Program-made: the position numbers and the translations under genes
Virus record (IMG/VR): IMGVR_UViG_3300046000_002675
Location: 1 to 34,099 of that record
Reading direction: 5' to 3' (one strand)
DNA from: a virus
Length of the DNA stretch: 34,099 bases
The notes under the pieces: model-generated
What the model was told of the DNA's origin: nothing
What the model saw: the letters and a program-made list of their open reading frames with translations, nothing else
Databases searched by the model: none
Part shown: positions 13,111 to 20,946 of the stretch, one piece after another
Numbering within the stretch: position 1 is the stretch's first letter
How the letters are laid out: each line of letters opens with the position of its first letter

Positions 13111-13248
13111 ATGAAAACAAAACAAGATTACTATCTACTTAATATAAAAAATTGGAATAATTTGTCCGATGTAGATAAGTGGTGGTGGATTAAAAAAAAA
13201 CGTAAACATTTAAAGTTTTTTACCGCTCATCAATTATCCCAAGCATAA
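13111..13248 (+). CDS. Possible small protein, 45 aa
   Basis: An ORF from the ATG at 13111 to a TAA at 13246-13248, with the leader AAACAAATAAAATG typical of this phage. The product is very basic (WWWIKKKRKHLKFF), unrecognised, and overlaps the end of the converging membrane-protein gene by 29 bases. A promoter-like TATCTTTG lies upstream. It may be real, but the evidence is limited to start context and composition. Confidence 0.35.
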   Translation: MKTKQDYYLLNIKNWNNLSDVDKWWWIKKKRKHLKFFTAHQLSQA

Positions 13249-13396
13249 CCAACAACGCAATCACACCGCCTTTGAATAGTCTGCCTACGTTCTTGGCAAT
13301 TTCTCTGTACTGATATAGCATTGCAATCAAATAAACAAACAAAATAATAAGTACTAATATCAATGGTTTAACTGCTACAATTTCTTGGTTAGTCAT
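13220..13396 (-). CDS. Small membrane protein, 58 aa
   Basis: The product has a strongly hydrophobic segment (about residues 10-30, VKPLILVLIILFVYLIAML), a basic linker (YREIAKNVGRLFKG) and a second shorter hydrophobic stretch ending GIIDER. I chose the ATG at 13396, which overlaps the previous stop as ATGACTAA. It is the last gene of the minus-strand structural block and could be a holin or antiholin partner of the neighbouring membrane protein. Confidence 0.55.
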   Translation of the reverse strand: MTNQEIVAVKPLILVLIILFVYLIAMLYQYREIAKNVGRLFKGGVIALLVMLGIIDER

Positions 13397-13595
13397 TCTT
13401 GTTTTTCTTTGCAACCCTATAAGAAGCCCACATTGAAACTATCAATGCGCCAAGTTTAGCGCAATCGTAAATCGTGTCATAAACACCAGTTAGTTGTATG
13501 TTGCCAAACCAATCAGAAGTCCACACTCCTGCTTGAATGATGACTGATGTAATGATGACTAATATGCTATTGTCGGGGTGTTGGTGATGTATCAT
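13389..13595 (-). CDS. Small membrane protein, holin candidate, 68 aa
   Basis: Two hydrophobic segments (about residues 10-30 and 43-60) and a basic tail RVAKKNKND, a holin-like topology. It lies downstream of the tail fibre genes, where many phages keep holins, but on the opposite strand to the endolysin. With the holin-like protein at 11964-12218 the genome has two candidates; which one forms the lethal hole is unclear. Confidence 0.55.
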   Translation of the reverse strand: MIHHQHPDNSILVIITSVIIQAGVWTSDWFGNIQLTGVYDTIYDCAKLGALIVSMWASYRVAKKNKND

Positions 13596-13599
13596 AAAA

Positions 13600-13845
13600 T
13601 TAAATTTCGTTATATTGTTTTGGAGTATAAAGTATCAAGGGTAAGTCTTTTACCCACATAAATTCGGGTGTTATTGTTTGTTCAATTTCTTCAACCGAAA
13701 TTACCCAATTATCGTTTAAATCTTGAATAGGATTGTAATACGAATAGGGCGCATACAACTGCCCCACTAACTCATCTTTTTGCAATTCCGTAAGTAAGCC
13801 TACATACAATAGTTTTTCTTCTGCTGTTAATTCTGTTAGTTTCAT
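13600..13845 (-). CDS. Hypothetical fibre-associated protein, 81 aa
   Basis: An acidic protein with the recognisable pattern ELVGQLYAPYSYYNPIQDLN, then NWVISVEEIE and PEFMWVKDLPLI. I associate this pattern with small genes next to tail fibre genes in Bacteroidota phages. It starts 2 bases after the fibre tip gene ends, so it is co-expressed with the fibres. It may be a fibre chaperone or tip cap; this is inference. Confidence 0.65.
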   Translation of the reverse strand: MKLTELTAEEKLLYVGLLTELQKDELVGQLYAPYSYYNPIQDLNDNWVISVEEIEQTITPEFMWVKDLPLILYTPKQYNEI

Positions 13846-13847
13846 AC

Positions 13848-14624
13848 TTATACGTTTCTTGAAAGTGAAGTTTGAAATGCTTGAATTAATGTGTATAATG
13901 TGCTGATTTCTCCAGCAGTTAAACCACTACCAACGTGAGCCATTGCTAATTGCCTTTGTGAAAAATCGGAAGCAGTGCCATTTAAATTTCTTGCACCTAA
14001 ATAAATGTTCAATGCAGGTCTGCCAGTTGAAACCGCAGTTGATGCTAATATTGATGAGCCATTTTTGTAACTTGTATTTAAATTTGATGCAGTTCTACTT
14101 GAAATGTAATGTCCAGTACTCGCAGCATTAGCAACTGTTGGTGTTAATGCTTGATTTATAAATCCATAATAATTTCCAACTATTCTTGCGCCAATATTAG
14201 TAATTTGTGTCGCAGTAGCAGCACCAATATCTGCACCTACATTATTATTTGTTCTTAAATACACACCTAAATGAGCATCGTTTAATGCTAAAACAGTACT
14301 TGGTAAAATTCCAGTATTTGCATAACCATTGAAAGCAGGCAAAGCACCAGTTGCTGAATGTGTCCAACCTCCAAGAAATGATAATGGAAAATTTGCAGTA
14401 TTGATAAAATTAAAAGAGTGTTTAGTATTTGTGCCACCAACAAACGGATATAACGCATTGAATTTACCAGTCAAACTATTCGCATCCAATCCTGCCTCAA
14501 ATGTGTTTAGTGCGTTTAAAATCGTTGTATCTGTTTCGCTTGTTGCTGCTATCCACGCAGTTGTTAGAGGTAGGTAACCTTTTTTCTTACCCATTATAGG
14601 TGTTATAAATGATGGAAGTCCCAT
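13848..14624 (-). CDS. Tail fibre tip / receptor-binding protein (candidate)
   Basis: A 258-residue protein rich in G, S, T, N and A, predicted beta-sandwich. Its C-terminus FSQRQLAMAHVGSGLTAGEI, then TLYTLIQAFQTSL resembles the LamG/concanavalin-like ends of many phage receptor-binding proteins. I chose the ATG at 14624 because it overlaps the fibre stop (TAATG). Immediately downstream of the long fibre gene, it probably forms the distal tip that touches the host surface glycan. Confidence 0.65.
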   Translation of the reverse strand: MGLPSFITPIMGKKKGYLPLTTAWIAATSETDTTILNALNTFEAGLDANSLTGKFNALYPFVGGTNTKHSFNFINTANFPLSFLGGWTHSATGALPAFNGYANTGILPSTVLALNDAHLGVYLRTNNNVGADIGAATATQITNIGARIVGNYYGFINQALTPTVANAASTGHYISSRTASNLNTSYKNGSSILASTAVSTGRPALNIYLGARNLNGTASDFSQRQLAMAHVGSGLTAGEISTLYTLIQAFQTSLSRNV

Positions 14625-15712
14625 TATGCTACTCCAACGCACCTCCATACGCTTGTTAATTCATTCCAAATAAATGCAACATCTAACCTTGTGCTTATTA
14701 CTGTTGTTGTTGGCAATGTTATTGTTGAACTTTCAAAACTTGCGCCCCATGTTATTGCTCTTGCAGTGCCATCGTCTTTTATTGAAATCCACAATGTTTG
14801 CCCTATTGTTGGTGTGCCGCTTAAATTAGTTGTAAACGATGTAATCGCGGCAGCTAATGCGGTTATTGAATAGTAATCTACATTATCAGTGTTTATCGTT
14901 GGTGTTGCATCAGTTACAACCGTTCCTGCTCTTGCAGTTATACGCTTGTTGGTTAGCGTGGTAGTTAAAGAATCAAAATAAGTTTTTAAAGTAGCCTTTA
15001 TATTTGCCCAAGTTATTTTCTTTGCAAGCGAAGCCGAATTATCTACAATTAGCAATCTATCAGCATCTGCTGGTGTTGTCATAGTGTTCAAACTATCAAC
15101 AAAAGTGTGCATATTAGCTGCCGTTAATATTGCTTGATATGTACTTGCAGCAGTGCTTTCCAATAAATAACCTAGTCCAGTAACATAGGTTACTATAGCA
15201 GTCCACACTGGAACTTTAACACTACTTGCAATATCTGCTGTGGATGTTGAAACTGAATAACCTCCATCCTTAATTAACTTTCCAGTTGTGTTATCGTAAA
15301 GCGCAATATTATTATTAACTGCCGATGCTGGGCCAACAACATCACCGCTCCCAGCAATAATATCACTCATCATCGCAAAGGTTTGCGGGCTTGTTGCCTT
15401 ATTTGGTATTCTAAATTCAGTTGGAGTTGTAAGTATTGTAGATGTTATTGATGCTAGACCTCCCAATGTATTTGTAATATCAATAGTGTCATGTTTAATA
15501 GCTATGCTTTCTCCTGCGCCATTATCAACAGCAATTCCTACTGTTGTTGTATTGTTAACAGTTGTTACTTGTTGGAGGCTGGGTGTAGCTTTTAAATTAG
15601 CCACATCCTGCACCGTTGTTTTTTTAGTTACACCACCTTGCACAATCGGCAAAGGCTCTGTGCCTGCTAATGCGCCCGCGCTTGTTAATAAACTTATTTT
15701 AGTATCTGCCAT
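14624..15712 (-). CDS. Tail fibre protein
   Basis: A 362-residue protein with repetitive T/A/V-rich beta-strand sequence, typical of trimeric tail fibres. The N-terminus (KISLLTSAGALAGTEPLPIV) is a virion attachment motif that recurs in the small protein at 27863-28066. The central region has DNTTGKLIKDGGYSVST and KITWANIKATLKTYFDSLT, common fibre segments. The C-terminus (TIGQTLWISIKDDGTARAIT) resembles fibre heads. It overlaps the LysM-like baseplate gene upstream and the tip gene downstream by one base each. Confidence 0.75.
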   Translation of the reverse strand: MADTKISLLTSAGALAGTEPLPIVQGGVTKKTTVQDVANLKATPSLQQVTTVNNTTTVGIAVDNGAGESIAIKHDTIDITNTLGGLASITSTILTTPTEFRIPNKATSPQTFAMMSDIIAGSGDVVGPASAVNNNIALYDNTTGKLIKDGGYSVSTSTADIASSVKVPVWTAIVTYVTGLGYLLESTAASTYQAILTAANMHTFVDSLNTMTTPADADRLLIVDNSASLAKKITWANIKATLKTYFDSLTTTLTNKRITARAGTVVTDATPTINTDNVDYYSITALAAAITSFTTNLSGTPTIGQTLWISIKDDGTARAITWGASFESSTITLPTTTVISTRLDVAFIWNELTSVWRCVGVA

Positions 15713-16206
15713 TATAATTGTATTTTAGATCCATTTTCCTGCAACAAATAAAAGCCATCTTCAAGCAAAATAAAGTAAGGCACAACTGGCGCTTCACTTC
15801 CTGATTGAGTTGCAAATATAGTGTTAAATGGAATATTATTAGGTATTTTAGTAACTTGAATTTCACTACCACCAACCGAAACCGATGTAATATCTAAGCC
15901 TGTAAGTTGACAAAATTCGGCCACTCTGTTAAGGCCATAACCAAACTGCAACGCTAAATCATAAACAGACTGCGTTTGTCTAATGTAATAGGTCTTGTCA
16001 GGTTGTTTTGGTGTGTTCTGTTGCCTTATTGCTGCTGCATCAACATTGCGTTTAATTGATGGGTCAAAAGTTAGTGTAAGCCCCTCAATCGAATCGGTTA
16101 TTGTTAAGTCATTATCGCTGCATAACTTAACCGAATATTGCGCATCACCATAAACGATTATAGCGACATCATAAATCCCTTGACCGTTTTTAACTACGTA
16201 TAGCAT
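15712..16206 (-). CDS. LysM-like baseplate protein
   Basis: A 164-residue protein with two LysM-like blocks: residues 1-55 (YVVKNGQGIYDVAIIVYGDA) and 70-115 (YYIRQTQSVYDLALQFGYGL). Such proteins connect the tail tube or hub to other baseplate parts (P2 gpX-like) and may contact peptidoglycan. The C-terminus has ILLEDGFYLLQENGSKIQL, a repeat also seen at the end of the neck protein at 28068-28643. It sits between the gp25-like wedge gene and the fibres, consistent with a baseplate role. Confidence 0.7.
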   Translation of the reverse strand: MLYVVKNGQGIYDVAIIVYGDAQYSVKLCSDNDLTITDSIEGLTLTFDPSIKRNVDAAAIRQQNTPKQPDKTYYIRQTQSVYDLALQFGYGLNRVAEFCQLTGLDITSVSVGGSEIQVTKIPNNIPFNTIFATQSGSEAPVVPYFILLEDGFYLLQENGSKIQL

Positions 16207-16495
16207 CTACATCAAAGTTTGAACTATTAGTATCGCTAAAATTAACGGTTATTGAACTGAATCCATCCTGCGCTAATTGCAATAATATTTGTTTTTTGAG
16301 TTGCAATTGTGCGCCACTACTATTTAGGTAATTATCAATACCAACACCGCAAAAGATGTACTCTTTCCAATCGCCTTGTGTTGAATTAATTATATCAACA
16401 ATATGGTCTTCATCACTGGCACCGATAACAAAATCGTTGTTCATTATTAGCGCATCTCCATCGCTATTTTGTAAGAAGTCTTTAGCCGTTGCCAT
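16190..16495 (-). CDS. Baseplate wedge protein, gp25/gpW-like
   Basis: A 101-residue protein with DGDALIMNNDFVIGASDEDH at the N-terminus, then INSTQGDWKEYIFCGVGID, the pattern of small baseplate wedge subunits (T4 gp25 / P2 gpW family). It overlaps both neighbours (17 and 14 bases), as expected for stoichiometric baseplate subunits, and follows the spike-like gene. Confidence 0.75.
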   Translation of the reverse strand: MATAKDFLQNSDGDALIMNNDFVIGASDEDHIVDIINSTQGDWKEYIFCGVGIDNYLNSSGAQLQLKKQILLQLAQDGFSSITVNFSDTNSSNFDVDAIRS

Positions 16496-16961
16496 GTTTA
16501 ACTTTTAGGTTTTCTATTTCTGTTATTGTTGTTGGTGTTAATGGTGGCAATGTTAGCGGTGGTGTTACTGTTAATGCCCACACACCTATTGCGTTTAGTT
16601 GCGCCTCAATAGTATTTAATTTAGTTACCAATGGAATAACCTTTACCAACCCCCCATTCGCATCACCTGCAATGTACACTTGGTCAACTTTGCTAACCAT
16701 TGAAACGTATGCCGTAGCTTGCGATGTTTGTTGCACTATTACCACACTTCCATTTGCAGGAATTAACGTAAATCCTTTATCAGCATCGGCATTTAACAAC
16801 ACATCGTAAAATTCAGCATCGCCATTGGTCGGGGTGCAAGTGCAAGTGAACGTAGCCAAATCAATGTCGCTCACATTGCACAATACACCCTCATATTGCA
16901 GGTCGTTTAAACCGCTTAATGATTGAATTGCTTGTCTTATATCCGTTACTTGTACGCTCAT
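16482..16961 (-). CDS. Baseplate spike-like protein (gpV/gp45-like candidate)
   Basis: A 159-residue protein with an OB-fold-like first half (VLCNVSDIDLATFTCTCTPT, then LIPANGSVVIVQQ) and a GGLVKVIPLVTKLNTIEAQL helix followed by a proline-rich strand region. Its order after the hub gene matches the spike position in P2- and Mu-like tails. No metal-binding HxH tip motif is visible, so the puncturing tip may be another subunit. Confidence 0.6.
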   Translation of the reverse strand: MSVQVTDIRQAIQSLSGLNDLQYEGVLCNVSDIDLATFTCTCTPTNGDAEFYDVLLNADADKGFTLIPANGSVVIVQQTSQATAYVSMVSKVDQVYIAGDANGGLVKVIPLVTKLNTIEAQLNAIGVWALTVTPPLTLPPLTPTTITEIENLKVKHGNG

Positions 16962-16962
16962 T

Positions 16963-17952
16963 TTATGCTATTCTACGTTCTAATTCGATTGTCTGTTTAC
17001 CGCCCTCCGATGTGCTTACTTCAGTTATAACTGATTTTATTAAGTATTTGCCTTTGCGCTCGGGGTACTTCCAACTATCAATAACTGCATAATCACCCGG
17101 CACAACTAACGGCTCTAAAAATGTTTTGAAGTTGCCATAATAACCAGTGTAGTTTGACTGCTCTAAAAATGAATTACAACGCAAATCTAAATCTGCTTTG
17201 GTTCCACCGTATTGAAAAACTGTGCGAGTGTCACCTGTTGGATCGCCGTAAATTATTGGGTCTTGAAATACTCCATTCTTAATTAACACACCCTTTACTT
17301 GCACCTTAACATCATCTTTCTTTAAATAAGTTAAATTTATGCCGTCCTTAACCATCAACTCAAATAAAAACACCGCTTGTTTTGCATCGGCAGGGTAGAA
17401 AGCAAGCCCAACGCGCAATATTCCATCAACAAAATAACTGTAAAGCCCGTACTGGTCGCGCAGGACTTGCAGCACTTTGCCAACACTTGCGCCCGATAGT
17501 CTGAATTGTCCTAATTCAGCGTTGATTGCTTTGAATGGTATATTGGTATTAGTTAACATCTTTGCCACAAGTGTGCGCAAATTAACCGACTTTGGAAATA
17601 CAAGGTTTGGCGCAATAGTTTGTTTCAATAAAAACATTTCATCCTCGCACAATATTTCAATAGGCACGTTGTTGTTAATCTTTGAAATGTAGCCTGTAAA
17701 TATTACGGTTTCATTTGGGAAGTATGCCGCAATGATTTTAATCTTATCGCCTCTGCGCATTATTGCATTTGGCCCCTCGTAAATGTTTTTTTTATTGTAC
17801 TGAACATTTCGCGGCAATATTACTGATGCCGTTTGTGTTTGCTTGTCGTATGAGCGCGTAACTGTTGCCTTGTTGACAAAGTTAAAGTAAAGCGCATCTG
17901 AACGCCCATCACCTTGTTGTTCTATTTCGATGCGTAGTACAACTCTAAACAT
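16963..17952 (-). CDS. Baseplate hub protein, gpD/gp27-like
   Basis: A 329-residue protein beginning with a beta-barrel stretch (LRIEIEQQGDGRSDALYFNF), RRGDKIKIIAAYF, IEILCEDEMFLLKQ, then SGASVGKVLQVLRDQYGLYS and a C-terminal half with VPGDYAVIDSWKYPERKGKY. This order is the late-control D / hub family. The hub sits at the tube end and carries the spike. The gene overlaps the DUF6046-like gene upstream by 8 bases. Confidence 0.75.
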   Translation of the reverse strand: MFRVVLRIEIEQQGDGRSDALYFNFVNKATVTRSYDKQTQTASVILPRNVQYNKKNIYEGPNAIMRRGDKIKIIAAYFPNETVIFTGYISKINNNVPIEILCEDEMFLLKQTIAPNLVFPKSVNLRTLVAKMLTNTNIPFKAINAELGQFRLSGASVGKVLQVLRDQYGLYSYFVDGILRVGLAFYPADAKQAVFLFELMVKDGINLTYLKKDDVKVQVKGVLIKNGVFQDPIIYGDPTGDTRTVFQYGGTKADLDLRCNSFLEQSNYTGYYGNFKTFLEPLVVPGDYAVIDSWKYPERKGKYLIKSVITEVSTSEGGKQTIELERRIA

Positions 17953-18598
17953 TTGCTTCTGTTTCTAAAATTACAAAAGTATCATCACTTAAGCAATTAA
18001 TTTGAAAGTATTGCACATTTCTAAGTCCTTGTTGCTGGCTTAATGAATAACTCTCAACCACAATATTGTTAATCCCAAATACATCATTTAAAAACGCGTT
18101 TGCAATACTTAATGCAATAGGTGCTTTTAAATAATCTTCTAATAATTTAGTTGAATCAATCGGGTATAAATCAGGATGCTTAGTTGCAACAAATCCGCGT
18201 ATTGTTATTTGAAAATCGCTTTCTGAAATGTACTCTTTTATTGATCCTTTGTAATCAACAACATCTGTTTTTATAATATTCTTTGCCTGGGCCACATCAA
18301 TAATACAATTATCCAACTGCAAACCTCCCTCCACATTTGTTTCAAGTGTAATATCTTTAGTAACATATTGCAACGTATCGGGGTTAAATTTGCTTACTTG
18401 ATAGGTTGCTGATTTTATAAAAACTTTGCCATAAAAGGGAGTGCCTAACAGTTTACTTCTGCCATCGGGTTCATCCGCAGGCTCGGCTTCTATATTTCCA
18501 ATTATAGCACGTTGCACCAATGGCAATCCAAAGCCCTTAGCTAATGTTCTTAGGTTTTGCTTTGCTGCTGGGTTTGGTATGTTGAAGTTTACGCTCAT
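17945..18598 (-). CDS. DUF6046-like tail protein
   Basis: A 217-residue protein located between tape measure and hub. Its sequence (GTPFYGKVFIKSATYQVSKF, SESDFQITIRGFVATKHPDL, PIALSIANAFLNDVFGINNI) is like an uncharacterised Bacteroidota tail family (DUF6046) and structurally reminiscent of tube-baseplate adaptor (gp53-like or LysM-adaptor) proteins. The role as tail completion or adaptor protein follows from position. Confidence 0.6.
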   Translation of the reverse strand: MSVNFNIPNPAAKQNLRTLAKGFGLPLVQRAIIGNIEAEPADEPDGRSKLLGTPFYGKVFIKSATYQVSKFNPDTLQYVTKDITLETNVEGGLQLDNCIIDVAQAKNIIKTDVVDYKGSIKEYISESDFQITIRGFVATKHPDLYPIDSTKLLEDYLKAPIALSIANAFLNDVFGINNIVVESYSLSQQQGLRNVQYFQINCLSDDTFVILETEANV

Positions 18599-20013
18599 TA
18601 TTTAGTTGCCATTAGTTGGAAATCATTAACTGCTTCAATTAGTGCTTGGGCCACTTGTTCTTTGATTTGACTTGCACCCTCTTTTACACTTGCCGCTTGT
18701 ATGTTAATATTTTCAACAAGTTTATTAATATCAATATTAAAATTCTGCACCCCTCTGCTTTCAACTACATTTGTAGATGTGCCACCTTTAGCTTTGGTTG
18801 TGGATGTTGGTGGTGGCGCGACTGCACCTCCCGCTTTCATTGGATTAATTGCTTTAGTTGCTGACCCAGCACCTACACCACTTTCTACCGATTTGTTTAA
18901 TGAATCTTGCGCTGATTTTGCGGCATAAATACCAACTGCTAACGCGGCCACACCTGCTGCTGCTACTGCAAACAAACCAACACCGCTTAATCCTGCAAAG
19001 AAAGCGGTTGCAGTGTTTAACAACCATTGCGCAACTGTAACACCCTCTAATGCTGCTGCAAGTGACCAAATGCCATAAATAAATTTAGCACCTGAATAAA
19101 TTGCAGCTATTTTCATATAAGTATTGTAAACCAATACCGCGCCTGCCAATGTAGTAAATGCTGCTGCTAATCCCGCAATCACTCCAATGTTATCTCTTAC
19201 GAAATTTGCAAAGCCCATTAACAAATCAATTGCACCTTGTATCACTGGCATAAACAATTCTCCAAGCGTTAACTTTAACTCTAAAATTGAATTGTTCATT
19301 AAATTTAATTTAGAAGTCAAACTTTCTGTTGCTGCTGACATACCGCCTGCAAATTCTGTTTTTAATTGTGCAGCAAATTTAGGTATGAAATCCTCTGCCA
19401 TCAACTTACCATCTGCAACAAACTTATTTAACTGCTTTGTGGTCATATCCATAGCTTTTGCTGCTATTCCAAATGCACCCTTTAAACCTGCATCACCTAA
19501 TTGACCACGCAATTCTTCCATTGACACAACACCTTTGCCTGCCATATCTGACAATGCTTTAAATGCCTGTGCGGTTTGTTGTGCGCTCATGTGATTTACG
19601 GTAGAAGCCATTGCCATACCCTCAAACACATCTCTTACTGCTTGCCCCTCTATTGATGTTCCCTTAAATGATGCTGCTAATCCAACAAAACCATTTGTTG
19701 CGCTTAATAAATCCAATCCCATCTTTTGCGATGTTTCACGCAAATATTCAAAATCTCGGCCGCCTTGTTGCACCGAACCGCTTGCAAAGTTTAATTGATT
19801 TTGCAAGCCCTCCATTGCGGCAGTTACGTTCACAATTTCACGAACAATAAGTCCTGCACCAATAGCACCAATAGCCGAACCTAAACCAAGCGCAGACCTT
19901 TGCGCTATGTTCATTTCACCATTCAACTTTTCAGTATTAGAAGTAGCACTTTTAATGCCACTGCTAAACTTATCTTTGAGGCTTAATACGTATTCAACAC
20001 TATTGTTTGCCAT
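18598..20013 (-). CDS. Tape measure protein
   Basis: A 471-residue protein with the tape-measure N-terminal domain (SALGLGSAIGAIGAGLIVRE, VNHMSAQQTAQAFKALSDMA, GVVSMEELRGQLGDAGLKGA) and two hydrophobic regions (about 268-300 and 315-365) that could insert into the host membrane. It scaffolds the tail tube and fixes tail length. At the usual rule of about 1.5 angstrom per residue, the tail would be short, near 70 nm. It follows the frameshifted chaperone gene, overlapping its extension by 14 bases. Confidence 0.9.
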   Translation of the reverse strand: MANNSVEYVLSLKDKFSSGIKSATSNTEKLNGEMNIAQRSALGLGSAIGAIGAGLIVREIVNVTAAMEGLQNQLNFASGSVQQGGRDFEYLRETSQKMGLDLLSATNGFVGLAASFKGTSIEGQAVRDVFEGMAMASTVNHMSAQQTAQAFKALSDMAGKGVVSMEELRGQLGDAGLKGAFGIAAKAMDMTTKQLNKFVADGKLMAEDFIPKFAAQLKTEFAGGMSAATESLTSKLNLMNNSILELKLTLGELFMPVIQGAIDLLMGFANFVRDNIGVIAGLAAAFTTLAGAVLVYNTYMKIAAIYSGAKFIYGIWSLAAALEGVTVAQWLLNTATAFFAGLSGVGLFAVAAAGVAALAVGIYAAKSAQDSLNKSVESGVGAGSATKAINPMKAGGAVAPPPTSTTKAKGGTSTNVVESRGVQNFNIDINKLVENINIQAASVKEGASQIKEQVAQALIEAVNDFQLMATK

Positions 20014-20188
20014 TTTTCTTGTCTTGAATTGTTCCGTTAAACTTTAAAACCCACATAATGCTCTCAATAGCTTCACTCCATTGATCATCATTCATTGCAT
20101 TTGGGTCTTGTTGGTAATAGAAACGGATGAGTGCATTTTGACGCGCAAACTCATCCGTTTCAAGTAATCGTTTTGCAGAATCTAATTT
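20000..20188 (-). CDS. Tail assembly chaperone -1 frameshift extension
   Basis: The -1 frame is open from the A9 tract to a TAG at 20002-20000, coding KLDSAKRLLETDEFARQNAL, then FYYQQDPNAMNDDQWSEAIE and a short basic tail. It has no ATG of its own near the 5' end and lies exactly between chaperone and tape measure. The fused product would be 161 residues (99 from the zero frame plus 62), like lambda GT or P2 E+E'. Confidence 0.85.
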   Translation of the reverse strand, partial: KLDSAKRLLETDEFARQNALIRFYYQQDPNAMNDDQWSEAIESIMWVLKFNGTIQDKKNGKQ

Positions 20189-20484
20189 TTTTTTAACTCA
20201 CCTGCTTCGGATTCTAACATCGGCAGGATGGTTCTTGCTGCGCTGCGTAACGCTTTGAAATCATTAATAATAGCATTCACATCGCCCTCAACACAAAGTG
20301 TTCTTAAAAACGATTCTACACCCATTAATTCATCTTTAGCAATTAACGCGCTTACTGTTTTGTAAGCAAGTCTATCCATTTCACGTAAGTAAACTGTCAA
20401 AGGCGCACCTTGTCTGTTGTTTACCGTTAGTGTGTAGATTTCAACACCAGCGTGCTTTGATTTTAATTCTTCAATATTTGTCAT
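20182..20484 (-). CDS. Tail assembly chaperone (G/gpE-like), zero-frame product
   Basis: A 100-residue protein (LKSKHAGVEIYTLTVNNRQG, then TVYLREMDRLAYKTVSALIA) located between tube and tape measure, the position of tail assembly chaperones in almost all long-tailed phages. It ends ELKKN at a TAG right after a run of nine A, the slippery site for a longer fused form. Chaperone and fusion bind the tape measure and recruit tube subunits; neither is kept in the virion in studied phages. Confidence 0.85.
   Translation of the reverse strand: MTNIEELKSKHAGVEIYTLTVNNRQGAPLTVYLREMDRLAYKTVSALIAKDELMGVESFLRTLCVEGDVNAIINDFKALRSAARTILPMLESEAGELKKN
20186..20194 (-). promoter_or_regulatory. A9 slippery sequence for -1 frameshifting
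   Basis: On the minus strand TTA AAA AAA AAT TAG: a run of nine A just before the zero-frame stop, containing the A AAA AAA heptamer. A -1 slip continues into the 62-codon extension. Confidence 0.8.
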
Positions 20485-20506
20485 TTGTTTTTTGATTTGG
20501 TTTGCG

Positions 20507-20514
20507 CAAATTTA
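20507..20514 (-). promoter_or_regulatory. Possible -7 element before chaperone gene
   Basis: TAAATTTG on the minus strand, 22 bases upstream of the chaperone ATG and just after the tube gene's stop. No proper -33 TTTG at the right distance. It may be chance in AT-rich DNA. Confidence 0.25.
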
Positions 20515-20943
20515 CTAAACAAATTCGATATGTGAAATAATTAACTCCAAATCCATAGGAATAGAAGTGTCACCAGTTGCAGAAGTGATCATGTTTGTTT
20601 TAAATCTGCAATTGCGGATTTTGTGAACAACAGGAATCAAATTAACATCGGTAAACGTAACAATAATATCAAACTCTGGAATGTCTTGTATGCGACCATT
20701 TGGTGCTACTGATACAATATTCATTACTTCGTTCATTAATATTGTAACGCTTGCAGTTGGCTCAATTTGACCATAACCACGCGCAACAGGATAACGACCC
20801 GTTGCGTAGATGTTTTCACTGTTGTCAGTTTCTCCGTATTCGATGGCAGTTACTCCAAGAATAGGTGTTCCAAGAATAACGCAAGTAATATCTGCGAATT
20901 CATACGCTTTGCCGTTTATTAACGGTAGTCCATTTAATGCCAT
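20515..20943 (-). CDS. Tail tube protein
   Basis: A 142-residue protein located directly after the sheath gene, where tube proteins lie in contractile-tailed phages. Beta-rich sequence: NGKAYEFADITCVILGTPIL, ENIYATGRYPVARGYGQIEP, and the C-terminus SIPMDLELIISHIEF typical of Bacteroidota tube proteins. It would polymerise into the inner tube around the tape measure. Confidence 0.8.
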   Translation of the reverse strand: MALNGLPLINGKAYEFADITCVILGTPILGVTAIEYGETDNSENIYATGRYPVARGYGQIEPTASVTILMNEVMNIVSVAPNGRIQDIPEFDIIVTFTDVNLIPVVHKIRNCRFKTNMITSATGDTSIPMDLELIISHIEFV

Positions 20944-20946
20944 GTT

